Shown here one piece after another: positions 1 to 7,522 of a DNA stretch of 64,000 nucleotides; position 1 is the stretch's first letter, and each line of letters opens with the position of its first letter. The notes below the pieces were generated by a model. That model worked only from the letters and a program-made list of their open reading frames with translations, was not told the origin of the DNA and made no database searches. The translations under genes were made by a program, and so were the position numbers. The stretch spans positions 62,001-126,000 of the forward strand of contig CAVUAT010000014.1 in the NCBI GenBank assembly GCA_963739545.1. The letters run 5' to 3'. The DNA comes from CAVUAT01 sp963739545 (lineage in GTDB: Bacteria; Actinomycetota; Thermoleophilia; Solirubrobacterales; 70-9).

Positions 1-377
1 AAGACGGTCGCCACGCGCAGCCCCTGCTTGACCTCGTTCACGCTCAGGCCCACGCCCGAGAAGCGGCCCGAGGTGAGCTCCTGGAACTTGGAGAAGGCGT
101 CCGGCGAGAAGTAGTGCGAGAAGCGGTCCTCGAACGTGTCGCGCAGCTCGGCGACCATCCCCTTGACCGAGGCGTCCTCGAGCTTCTCGTCGTCGACGTT
201 GCGAAAGTAGCTGTCGTTGATCACGTCGATCGCCTCCGAGCTCAGCTCGGCGCTGCCGGACGAATCGAAGATCGAGCCGATGCCACCGTCACCGGAGCGC
301 TGCCCGACCGTCGCCCCAACGAAGAACGCGGCGATGACCATGATCGCCACCAGGAAGACCCTGAGGCTGGTTTCCAC
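1..377 (-). CDS. S41 family C-terminal processing peptidase, N-terminal part
   Basis: Partial gene running off the left edge; about 125 residues are visible. A GTG start at 377-375 opens an N-terminal membrane anchor or signal segment (about residues 5-24, VFLVAIMVIAAFFVGA). Then comes a helical region typical of the N-terminus of Ctp proteases ('AIDVINDSYF', 'MVAELRDTFEDRFSHYFSP') leading into the beginning of the PDZ domain ('GRFSGVGLSV'). The family cleaves envelope proteins near their C-termini outside the membrane with a Ser/Lys dyad, which lies beyond the window. It begins 7 bp after the ftsX stop, and ftsE-ftsX-ctp is a common order, so envelope or division-linked proteolysis is likely. 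Start codon is inferred. Confidence 0.8.
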   Translation of the reverse strand, partial: METSLRVFLVAIMVIAAFFVGATVGQRSGDGGIGSIFDSSGSAELSSEAIDVINDSYFRNVDDEKLEDASVKGMVAELRDTFEDRFSHYFSPDAFSKFQELTSGRFSGVGLSVNEVKQGLRVATV

Positions 378-383
378 CTAGAT

Positions 384-1301
384 CTAGACCCGGAGGAAGC
401 GGCGCAGCGTCAGGCCGCTGCCGATCGCCGAGACGAGCATCGCGGTAGCCAGGAGGATCACGACGAGCTTGGCGAAGGCGATGGTCTGCTCGGAGGAGAC
501 GATGTCGAAGCTCTCCGCGAGAGGATCAAGCACTGTCTCCTTGCCGACGAAGAGGATCGCGACCGCGATGAGGCCGCCGATCAGGCCGCAGACGAGGCCC
601 TCGACGACGAACGGCCAGCGGATGAACCAGTTGGTGGCCCCGACGAGCTGCATCACCTCGACCTCGCGGCGGCGGGCGTAGATCGAGAGGCGGATCGTGT
701 TCGCGACCAGCAGCAGCGAGGCCACGGTCAGCAGCAGCGCGACGATGATCAGGCCCCACTTGAGCGCGCCGGTGACGTCGCTGATGGTGTTCGCCTCGTC
801 GCGGGACTCGCCGACCTCTTCGATGATCGGGCTGATCGCCTCGGGCTTGCCGTTGACGCCCGGGGGCGTCAGGGCGGCGCGGACGCTCGCGAGGTTGTCG
901 AGGTCGTCGGGCTGGATCTTGAAGGACGCGGGCAGCGGGTTGCGCGCGCCCGGAAGCTGTTCGGTGAGGTCGTCCTCGTTCTTCGACTCGAAGCGGTCGC
1001 TCAGGATCGCGAGGGCCTCGTCCTTCGAGACGTATTCGACCGATTGCACGTGCGGGATCTGGCCGATCGCCGACTGGAGCTCGTCGGTCTCGGCCTGGGT
1101 GGCGTCGGGGTAGAGGTAGACGTTGAGGCCGACTTGGTCGCGGACCTCCTCGGTCTTGCCGCTCGTCGCCTGAAGCACGGGGATCAGCACGCCGAGGAGC
1201 AGGATCGTGACGCCGACGGTGACGATCGCCGCGAGACTGGGCGCCGCGCTGCGGCGCAGCGCGCGGAATCCTTCGCCGATGAAGAAGAAGACCCGTCCCA
1301 T
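384..1301 (-). CDS. ftsX: Cell division protein FtsX, permease-like
   Basis: 305-residue membrane protein. The chosen ATG at 1301 gives MGRVFFFIGEGF, the standard FtsX opening; upstream in-frame codons overlap ftsE and are ignored. It has an N-terminal TM helix (about residues 22-44), a large extracytoplasmic domain (about 45-165, with 'QVGLNVYLYPDATQ') and three C-terminal TM helices. It pairs with the FtsE ATPase to pass a cytoplasmic signal to peptidoglycan hydrolases during division; it is not a transporter in the usual sense. The start lies 4 bp beyond the ftsE stop, so the two are co-translated. Length and topology are normal for the family. Confidence 0.93.
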   Translation of the reverse strand: MGRVFFFIGEGFRALRRSAAPSLAAIVTVGVTILLLGVLIPVLQATSGKTEEVRDQVGLNVYLYPDATQAETDELQSAIGQIPHVQSVEYVSKDEALAILSDRFESKNEDDLTEQLPGARNPLPASFKIQPDDLDNLASVRAALTPPGVNGKPEAISPIIEEVGESRDEANTISDVTGALKWGLIIVALLLTVASLLLVANTIRLSIYARRREVEVMQLVGATNWFIRWPFVVEGLVCGLIGGLIAVAILFVGKETVLDPLAESFDIVSSEQTIAFAKLVVILLATAMLVSAIGSGLTLRRFLRV

Positions 1302-1305
1302 GGTC

Positions 1306-2145
1306 CTAGTACGCGGGGCCCTCGACGTCCATCTCCTCGCGCAGGCGTGCTGCGAACTCACGAGTGGACTCCTCGTCGGCGTACATGCCCGCTGACTGGT
1401 CGCGCACGACGCGGCCGGCGTCGAGGCCGATCACGCGGCGGCGCATCTTGTCGACCATCTCGCGGTCGTGGGTCACGACGAAGACCGTGGTGCCGGTGCG
1501 GTTGATCCGGTAGAGCAGCTGCATGATCCCGACGGAGGTCGCGGGATCGAGGTTTCCGGTCGGCTCGTCGGCCAGCAGCAGCGGCGGGTGGTTGACGAAC
1601 GCGCGGGCAACCGCGAGGCGCTGCTGCTCTCCGCCCGAAAGCTGATCGGGATAGCTTCGGAGCTTGTCGGCGAGCCCGACGAGGCGCAGCGCGTCGGGAA
1701 CCTTGGTGCGGATCTCGGAGCGCGAAGCGCCGATCACCTGCAGCGCATAGGCGACGTTGTCGTAGACGCTGCGGCTCGGCAGAAGCTTGAAATCTTGGAA
1801 GACTGTGCCCACGCGGCGGCGGAGGTAGGGAATCTTGTCCTTCGACAGCGTCGCAATGTCGCGGCCGGCGATCATGATCTCGCCCTCGGTGGGCTCGAGC
1901 TCGCGAATCAGCATCTTGATCAGGGTCGACTTGCCACAGCCCGTCGGCCCGACGAGGAATACGAACTCGCCGCGGTCGACACGCAGGCTGACCCGCTCGA
2001 GCGCGACGTGCCCGCCCGGGTAGATCTTGGTCGCGCCGCGCAGCTCGACGATCGGGGGCTTGGCCCGCCGCTCGGTCAGATGCTCGGGCCGCCGAGCTGA
2101 GCGCTCGCGGCCGCGAAGAAGCGTGGATGTCTGATGTCTCGCCAC
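1306..2145 (-). CDS. ftsE: Cell division ATP-binding protein FtsE
   Basis: ABC ATPase partner of FtsX. Walker A is 'GPTGCGKST', the signature is 'LSGGEQQRLAVARA', and Walker B is 'PLLLADEPTGNLD' followed by the switch His in 'FVVTHDREM'. The conserved FtsE beginning is 'VELRGATKIYPGG'. The start is uncertain: no ATG lies close to that motif. GTG at 2145 is the nearest canonical start and gives 279 residues with an N-terminal extension of about 45 residues, including a basic stretch; no good ribosome binding site precedes it. A divergent epimerase gene starts at 2265, so the promoter should lie in 2146-2264. The gene itself is certain; only the first 45 residues are doubtful. Confidence 0.9.
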   Translation of the reverse strand: MARHQTSTLLRGRERSARRPEHLTERRAKPPIVELRGATKIYPGGHVALERVSLRVDRGEFVFLVGPTGCGKSTLIKMLIRELEPTEGEIMIAGRDIATLSKDKIPYLRRRVGTVFQDFKLLPSRSVYDNVAYALQVIGASRSEIRTKVPDALRLVGLADKLRSYPDQLSGGEQQRLAVARAFVNHPPLLLADEPTGNLDPATSVGIMQLLYRINRTGTTVFVVTHDREMVDKMRRRVIGLDAGRVVRDQSAGMYADEESTREFAARLREEMDVEGPAY

Positions 2146-2264
2146 TGAGGTGATGATGCAGCGAGGCGCCCTGGTGAGGCCCTCGACTGTTGAACAGGGT
2201 AGAGAAGGCGAAGGTGCGGCCCGCAAGACCGGTTGCCGTTCCCGCACGCGGGTAGGACCGCTTC

Positions 2265-3317
2265 ATGCGCGTAGTCGTCACCGGAGCAACAGGCAATGTC
2301 GGCACCAGCGTCGTCGCCTCCCTCGTCGCCGATCCCGGCGTCGAAGGAATCCTGGGCATCGCTCGGCGCCGCCCCGAATGGTCGCCCGCCAAGGTCGAAT
2401 GGGCGGAGGCCGACGTGTCCTCGGCGGCGCTGGAACCTCATTTCCGCGGCGCCGACGCCGTCATCCACCTGGCGTGGCTGATCCAGCCCTCTCGAGACGA
2501 GGGCGTGACGGCGGCGACGAACGTGATGGGAAGCTCGCGCGTGTTCGCCGCTGCCGCCGCCGCGGACGTCCCAAAGGTCGTCTACGCGTCATCGGTCGGC
2601 GCCTACTCGCCTGGCCCCAAGGATCGCGGCGTCGACGAGTCGTATCCCACGGGTGGCATCGCTACCTCGTTCTACTCGCGCCATAAGTCGGAGGTCGAGC
2701 GCGCACTCGACAGCTTCGAGGCCCGTCACCCGGATATCTCGGTGGTTCGCCTGCGCCCGGGTCTGATCTTCAGCCGTGACGCGGCATCGGGGATCAGGCG
2801 GCTCTTCGCCGGCCCGTTGCTGCCGAGCCCACTGGTGAGGAGGGAGCTGATCCCGTTCATCCCCGACCTGGAACGCCTGCGATTTCAAGCGGTGCACTCG
2901 GCCGACGTGGGCGAGGCGTATCGCCTGGCGACCCTGCGAGAGGCTTCGGGCGCCTACAACGTCGCCGCCGAGCCGGTACTCGATCCGGAGCACCTAGCTG
3001 ATCTCCTCGGCGCGCGCCGCATCCGGATTCCATCGCGGGTCCTGCGCTCGGCCGCGGACCTGACCTGGCGCCTGCGGCTGCAGCCCTCGCCGCCGGGTTG
3101 GCTCGACATGGCGCTTGGAGTCCCGATCATGGACGCGAGCCGGATCCGCAACGAGCTCGGGTGGGAGCCCCAGCACACCGCCGGCGAGTCACTCATGGAG
3201 TTGATCGAGGGCATGCATGAGGGCACCGGCTTCCCCACTCCCCCACTCGACCCCGGAACCGGCGGTCCGCTGCGCTCGCGAGAGTTTTTGACCGGCGTGG
3301 GAGCCCGCAGTGGCTGA
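2265..3317 (+). CDS. NAD(P)-dependent epimerase/dehydratase (extended SDR)
   Basis: 350-residue Rossmann protein. The N-terminal cofactor motif is 'GATGNVGTSV' (GxxGxxG, residues 7-16). The active-site segment 'VYASSVGAYSPG' carries the Ser, but the expected YxxxK appears as 'FYSRHKSEVE', which keeps Tyr and Lys. Proteins of this group act on nucleotide sugars or other hydroxy/keto substrates; the substrate cannot be read here. It starts at an ATG divergent from ftsE. Its stop overlaps by 8 bp the GTG start of the downstream CDGSH gene, so the two are translationally coupled. Confidence 0.85.
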   Translation: MRVVVTGATGNVGTSVVASLVADPGVEGILGIARRRPEWSPAKVEWAEADVSSAALEPHFRGADAVIHLAWLIQPSRDEGVTAATNVMGSSRVFAAAAAADVPKVVYASSVGAYSPGPKDRGVDESYPTGGIATSFYSRHKSEVERALDSFEARHPDISVVRLRPGLIFSRDAASGIRRLFAGPLLPSPLVRRELIPFIPDLERLRFQAVHSADVGEAYRLATLREASGAYNVAAEPVLDPEHLADLLGARRIRIPSRVLRSAADLTWRLRLQPSPPGWLDMALGVPIMDASRIRNELGWEPQHTAGESLMELIEGMHEGTGFPTPPLDPGTGGPLRSREFLTGVGARSG

Positions 3318-3549
3318 CGTCGAGATCACCCCGTACCCCAACGGGCCCATTCTGGTCCGCGGGCCCGTTCGCATGTTCGGCGAGGACGGCGAGGAAATCG
3401 AGCTGCGACGCCGCACGATCGCGATCTGCCGCTGCGGACGCTCTCGAATCCATCCTCTGTGCGACGGAACACATAAGAAGATCGGGCTTGAGACCGACGA
3501 GGATTCACCTGCCCGGATCGGGCCGATCGATCGGCCGCAGCCGGACTAG
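3310..3549 (+). CDS. CDGSH iron-sulfur domain protein
   Basis: 79-residue protein with a single CDGSH zinc-finger-like fold. The cluster ligands are visible as 'CRCGRSRIHPLCDGTHK' (C-x-C-x2-[ST]-x3-P-x-C-D-G-[ST]-H), which binds a [2Fe-2S] cluster with three Cys and one His. The N-terminal part ('NGPILVRGPVRM') matches bacterial CDGSH proteins. The start is GTG at 3310, overlapping the SDR gene by 8 bp. Downstream and convergent lies a haem-oxygenase-like iron redox enzyme, a family often found next to CDGSH genes in actinobacteria, so a shared redox or electron-transfer job is plausible. Confidence 0.92.
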   Translation: MADVEITPYPNGPILVRGPVRMFGEDGEEIELRRRTIAICRCGRSRIHPLCDGTHKKIGLETDEDSPARIGPIDRPQPD

Positions 3550-4586
3550 GCAGCCGCCGGAGTGATCGCCCGCCGCGGCAGTCCCTCGCACAGCGAGCTT
3601 TCGTCGCGCTCCCAGCGCCGCACCACATCCGAAGCCCAGCGCCCCTCGAGTTCCAGCAGGCACTCCGCCCCGAAGACGATGTCGGCGGTCAACTCGGGAT
3701 GTTGCGCGGCAAGACCGCCCGCGAGGTCGTGGGCCGCGATGTTCTCGTGTATGGAGTCGGCCTCGACGTGCTCATCGAAGAACGGAGTGGCCGAATCGAG
3801 CCCAAGACGGCGAAGGCCGTTCGCGTAGCGGCGGTTCGGCTCCGCCGAGGTGATCTCGAACATGGCGAGGTGGCCGACGATCGCCCCGCGCCAGTGGCGC
3901 TGCAGGCCGAACATCGACATCACGTTGACGGTGGCGAGCGTGGCGCCGGGCAACCGATCGAGGTAGACGCCATAGGTGGGGTCGAGCCCGAGGGCCTCCA
4001 TCGCCTGGGCGAACAGGTGCGCGTGGATCCGGTCGGCGCGGCCCGAGCCGTATTCGTCGAACTGGATCTCGAGGAGGGCGGCCTTGGGTGCGCCCTCCAG
4101 GCGCGGGATCGCCCAGCTGTGGGGATCGGCCTCCTTCAGCTGGTAGGCCGAGCGGTGGATCGCAAACTCGCGAAACTGGTCGGCGGTGCCGGCTCCCCCG
4201 AGGTAGCGGGCGAGCTCTCCGTCGCCTGCTTCGGCGAGCTCGAACAGCTTCGAGCCGACCTGACCGGGCACGAGCTCTGTGCGCATCGGAACAGCGTCGT
4301 GGAGCGCGTCGAGAAAGGATCGCTCCAGGGACGCGCGCATCGCGAGCACGCACGGGTCCCACTCCATCTCGTCGGCCACCCCCTCGAAGCCGCGGTAATG
4401 AAGCTCGTAGGTGATGTAGAGCGCGAGGTGAAGGTCGGCGTCGGCGAGGGCCGTCTCGCCCCTCGCGGTCCGGGGTTCCGGCAGTGACAGGTCCCCCCCG
4501 CCATCGGCAAGAAAGCGAATCAACTCGGTGCTGATCGGCCCGCGAGCCCGTGGCAACTCCACCAATCGATGTTGCCACCCGGACAC
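3546..4586 (-). CDS. Iron-containing redox enzyme family protein (haem-oxygenase-like fold)
   Basis: About 346 residues from a GTG at 4586; the reading frame stays open further upstream but that extension lies antisense to the lipoprotein gene and is rejected. The all-helical protein shows the signature of the haem-oxygenase-like diiron/iron redox family: 'HLALYITYELHYRGF', 'SAYQLKEADPHSWAIPRL', 'EIQFDEYGSG' and 'FDEHVEADSIHENIAAHDLAG', which supply Glu, His and Asp residues suited to metal binding. Members include N-oxygenases and desaturase/decarboxylase-type enzymes; the substrate is unknown. It converges on the CDGSH gene with overlapping stop codons (3546-3549). Confidence 0.8.
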   Translation of the reverse strand: MSGWQHRLVELPRARGPISTELIRFLADGGGDLSLPEPRTARGETALADADLHLALYITYELHYRGFEGVADEMEWDPCVLAMRASLERSFLDALHDAVPMRTELVPGQVGSKLFELAEAGDGELARYLGGAGTADQFREFAIHRSAYQLKEADPHSWAIPRLEGAPKAALLEIQFDEYGSGRADRIHAHLFAQAMEALGLDPTYGVYLDRLPGATLATVNVMSMFGLQRHWRGAIVGHLAMFEITSAEPNRRYANGLRRLGLDSATPFFDEHVEADSIHENIAAHDLAGGLAAQHPELTADIVFGAECLLELEGRWASDVVRRWERDESSLCEGLPRRAITPAAA

Positions 4587-4640
4587 CCTCCGCAAACCTG
4601 CCTGTGGTGCGCCGCGGACGTGGCCGCGGCCTCTAGCCTG

Positions 4641-4670
4641 AGCGAAGTGAGCGAAGTGAGCGAAGTGAGC
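4641..4670 (+). repeat. 9-bp tandem repeat at the lipoprotein start
   Basis: Three perfect copies of AGCGAAGTG followed by a partial AGC. The last copy supplies the proposed GTG start of the downstream lipoprotein at 4665. Each unit holds a GTG in the same frame (SEV repeats), so unit number changes spacing and the choice of start without shifting frame. Confidence 0.6.
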
Positions 4671-5348
4671 ACGAGAGCCACAGCGCGGGCGACCGCGGCG
4701 TGCGCCTGCCTCGCGATCGTCGTGGGCGGATGCGGGGACTGGGGCGACGACGACTCCGCAACGGATGCGCCCACTTCCGCGACGGCCCCTACGCCCAGCG
4801 CCGACGAGGCTGAGCCGACTCCGACCGACGTCCCCTCTCCCGTCGGCGACCCCGCGGCCGGCGAGGCGAGCCCGGAGGCCGCCGCCGAGGGGGAGGGCGA
4901 GGTGTCCGAGCTTGGCGAGGGCGACGAGGCGGCGGTTCGAGCCGCGTTCGAGTCCTACATAAGGGCGCTCAATTCCCGGGACGGCGCCGCCGTCTGCGCC
5001 GCGTTCGCGTCCCGCTCGCTCGCCCTGGAGGAGCTGCCCCCCGCGCGCGGCGGCTGCGCCGCCGCGCTGGACGCCTCGATCGGCCGCCGCCGGCCTGGCG
5101 GTATCCCGGCTTGGAGGCGAACCGAGGTGATCGACGTCACCGCGGTCTCGGTCGGCGACGGCGAGGCCCGCGTAACCGCCACCGTCACCCACGAGTTCGC
5201 CGACCGCGATTACACCTCGGTCGAAGAGGACGTCGTCTACCTGCGTGAGTCCGGCGGCCGCTGGCTGCTGGCCCAGCCGAGCGCGACGTTCTACCGAGCG
5301 GTCGGCTACCCCGAGCCTCCGTTGCGGGCGCTGGCTCCACCCCGGTAG
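4665..5348 (+). CDS. Putative lipoprotein with NTF2-like C-terminal domain
   Basis: 227 residues from GTG at 4665. The N-terminus has a basic region, a hydrophobic core and a lipobox-like 'VVGGC' (Cys near residue 21), then a Ser/Thr/Pro/Asp/Glu-rich linker of about 70 residues. The remaining part ('AAVRAAFESYIRALNSRDGAAVCAAFASR' region through 'GGRWLLAQPSATFYRAVG') has the pattern of small NTF2-like secreted domains: an N-terminal helix with an 'N-S-R-D' turn and beta strands after it. No catalytic residues are assigned. Likely a surface-anchored protein of unknown job. The start is uncertain because the 9-bp repeat offers several in-frame GTG codons. Confidence 0.65.
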   Translation: MSTRATARATAACACLAIVVGGCGDWGDDDSATDAPTSATAPTPSADEAEPTPTDVPSPVGDPAAGEASPEAAAEGEGEVSELGEGDEAAVRAAFESYIRALNSRDGAAVCAAFASRSLALEELPPARGGCAAALDASIGRRRPGGIPAWRRTEVIDVTAVSVGDGEARVTATVTHEFADRDYTSVEEDVVYLRESGGRWLLAQPSATFYRAVGYPEPPLRALAPPR

Positions 5349-5367
5349 CAGACGGTCCCAGTGGGGC

Positions 5368-6855
5368 TCAGAAGCGGTGGTTGCCGCCGCCGCGCGGCGG
5401 GCGGCCACCGAGCTTGCCCCGCTTCGCGCTCTTGCGCCGGGTCTTCACGATGCGCGCCTGCGCGCCGCCGGAGCCCGGGTTGATTACGGTGACGTACGCG
5501 AAGCGCTCCGAGAGCGACGTCGTCCACAGCGTCGCCCGCGAGCGCTTCAGCGAGTAGAGGACCTTGCCGGGCCCGCGCTTGTTGACCCTGCGGATCATCA
5601 GCCTGCTGCGGCGGGCGTCGGCCCGCGTGTAGAGGAAGGAGCGACCCTTGATCGCTGGGCTGTAGAGGAGCAGCCGGCCCGAGCGGACGAGCGTGCGCCG
5701 CTTGCGGGTCCCGAGCACTCGCTGGACGATGCGGCTGCCGCCGCCGCGCGCGACCGCGTAGATCAGGCTGGTGCCGTCGACCCCGGGAGCACTGAGGCGT
5801 CCTCCGCCGCCCACCGTAGCGAGCGTCCGCACGGGGCCCGGGGCGGACGGGTTCGCGATGTTGCGGGCGAAGATCCCGTCGCCACCGCCGCTGAGCGGCG
5901 CGCGATAGGCGAGCCAGCCGCTCGAGACCCCGATGGCGTCGGCCCCAGGAGTGGCGACCCTCGCGACTTGGCCGAGCGTGATGCGGTCGAGCAGGCGGAC
6001 CCCGTCGCCGTCGAGCGTCGCGACGAAGCGGCCCCCGATCGTCGGGTCGCTGCCGCCAAGCGCAAGGTCCGTTCCGCCGCGCCGCAGAACCGCGGCGCCG
6101 CCGAGCCGTTCGAACGCGAGGGAGTCAACGGTCGCCGCGGGATCGGAGGCTCCCCCCGCGGCGGTGCTGCGAGCCCCCGCGCTGCCGGGCACGACGACAA
6201 GAGCCAGCGCGGCTGCGGCGAGCACAGCAGCGTCCCCGCGTCGCAGCCCGCGGTAGACGCCCGGGTGCTCGCACATCAGCTCGTTGGCCCTGGTCCCCCG
6301 CGGGCTGCCGGCGAGCGGCGCCAGCGCGACTATCGGGATCGCCCGGCCGAGGCCGAAGCAGGCGCCGACCCACAGGCCGAGCGCGGGGTCGCCGATCGCG
6401 AGGCTGATCCCCGCGAGCGCCCAGACGCCGAACGAGAGCACGAAGGTCGTGAATCCTAGGCCGAGCAGGACGCCGTAGAGGGCCGAGGCGAGCGGCATCG
6501 GCATCACGCGACGCCAGTGCTCGGGGACCTGGCGGCGGATCTGGGGCACCACGCGCACTCCCTTGGCCTCGAGCACCGCAGCGATCGCAGCGAGGGCGGC
6601 GGCGCCCAGGTACGCCGCCTGCCCGCCCGCTCCGTGTACGAGCCCGCCGAGCGCCGCGAGCGCGCCGAAGGTGGCGAGCCCGCCGATGACCGCGCCCGGG
6701 AGGAAGGCGATGCAGGCAGCGACCGTGGTCCGCCGCCCGCCGTTGTGGCCGGTCGGGCCGATCGTCTCGACGACCGAGAGCCCGCACGGCGAGAAGGTCC
6801 CGGTGGCGCCGATAAGCAGCCCCGCGGCGGCGAGGCTGAGCTCGAGCGGGCCCAT
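5368..6855 (-). CDS. MauF-like (CcdA/DsbD-type) membrane domain fused to a beta-propeller-like domain
   Basis: 495 residues from ATG at 6855 (a GTG immediately upstream is also possible). Residues 1 to about 215 form about six TM helices opening with 'TFSPCGLSVVETIGPTGH', a Pro-Cys motif as in the CcdA/DsbD/MauF family that carries reducing power across the membrane. A further hydrophobic segment (about 'AAVLAAAALALVVVPGSAGA') leads to about 260 residues of repeated beta-strand units ('RFVATLDGDGVRLLDR', 'GTSLIYAVARGGGSRIVQRV', 'RSFLYTRADARRSRLMIRRV') that look like propeller blades, predicted outside the membrane. Last gene of a three-gene cluster after the MauA-like and MauE/D genes. The MauF relationship is by motif and context; the propeller call is by strand pattern only. 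Confidence 0.65.
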   Translation of the reverse strand: MGPLELSLAAAGLLIGATGTFSPCGLSVVETIGPTGHNGGRRTTVAACIAFLPGAVIGGLATFGALAALGGLVHGAGGQAAYLGAAALAAIAAVLEAKGVRVVPQIRRQVPEHWRRVMPMPLASALYGVLLGLGFTTFVLSFGVWALAGISLAIGDPALGLWVGACFGLGRAIPIVALAPLAGSPRGTRANELMCEHPGVYRGLRRGDAAVLAAAALALVVVPGSAGARSTAAGGASDPAATVDSLAFERLGGAAVLRRGGTDLALGGSDPTIGGRFVATLDGDGVRLLDRITLGQVARVATPGADAIGVSSGWLAYRAPLSGGGDGIFARNIANPSAPGPVRTLATVGGGGRLSAPGVDGTSLIYAVARGGGSRIVQRVLGTRKRRTLVRSGRLLLYSPAIKGRSFLYTRADARRSRLMIRRVNKRGPGKVLYSLKRSRATLWTTSLSERFAYVTVINPGSGGAQARIVKTRRKSAKRGKLGGRPPRGGGNHRF

Positions 6856-6937
6856 CACAAGAACCGCGGTCGCGGGCGCCGCGCTGCACCCTTCGCGGCG
6901 GCAAGCCGCCGCTCGGAAAGAGTGCGGCTGGCGACCG

Positions 6938-7522
6938 CTAGCACGGAACCCGCGTGTCGTAGTACATGACGCAGAAGACCTTGCGCCCGCTGTAGCAGTA
7001 GCCCGTCAGCGCCGCGTCGCCGTTTATCCGCCGCCCGCTGTAGGCGCAGCAGTCGGTCAGCTTGCGGACCTTGCCGCCGCAGCAGCGGTACCAGGCGCCG
7101 TCGACCTTCGTGTTGAAGCCGTAGATGCTTTGCACCCGGTCGCAGACCCTCGTCCGCGGCGCGGGCGGCAGCGGCAGGCCGTCCGGGTCGCGCAGCAGCT
7201 GCCCGTCGGAGTCGACCGGCTGGCCGGCGTCGTTGACGGGCCGCCCGACGTCGTCGATCGCCCGTCCGTCGCTTGCGCGCAGGGGAAACCCGCGCGAGTC
7301 GATCCGCGGCAGGCCGGTCGGGTGCGGGCACGAGCCGGTCGTGTAGGTGTGGCCGCAGAAGTGGTAGGCCTCGGACTCCCCCGGCGCGATGAGCGAACCC
7401 ACCGTCCGCGCTGCGGTGACCGCGGTCAGCGCCCCGCCCAGGCGGGCGAGGAAGCCGCGCCTCGAGGTGCCGCGAGCGAGCGCGTCGCTAAGCCGCTCGG
7501 GTTTGCGCACCGGCTCAGGCAC
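6938..7522 (-). CDS. Tat-exported Cys-rich protein related to methylamine dehydrogenase light chain (MauA-like)
   Basis: 194 residues from GTG at 7522, whose codon overlaps the end of the MauE-D gene by 8 bp. A twin-arginine signal (SRRGFLARLGG, residues 20-30) precedes a hydrophobic stretch ending near residue 45. The mature part has ten Cys (56, 65, 127, 147, 148, 158, 159, 176, 184, 194). By eye, 'TTGSCPHPTG', 'AWYRCCGG', 'TDCCAY' and 'GYCYSGRKVFC' follow the order of Cys motifs in the MADH small subunit. Trp144 sits where the first tryptophan tryptophylquinone Trp is expected; the second position is Tyr175. Residues 72-118 are an inserted run of short D-x-x-G-x-P-type repeats. Likely an exported, disulfide-stabilised redox protein; amine oxidation is not shown. 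Confidence 0.7.
   Translation of the reverse strand: MPEPVRKPERLSDALARGTSRRGFLARLGGALTAVTAARTVGSLIAPGESEAYHFCGHTYTTGSCPHPTGLPRIDSRGFPLRASDGRAIDDVGRPVNDAGQPVDSDGQLLRDPDGLPLPPAPRTRVCDRVQSIYGFNTKVDGAWYRCCGGKVRKLTDCCAYSGRRINGDAALTGYCYSGRKVFCVMYYDTRVPC

Noticed and set aside
114..1505. 463-residue open frame opposite ftsX/ftsE and Ctp
   Set aside because: Asp/Arg/Glu-rich translation typical of the antisense of GC-rich genes; ftsX and ftsE on the other strand are unmistakable.
3546..5408. 620-residue version of the iron redox enzyme
   Set aside because: Its upstream half is antisense to the lipoprotein gene and low in complexity; GTG at 4586 fits the domain.
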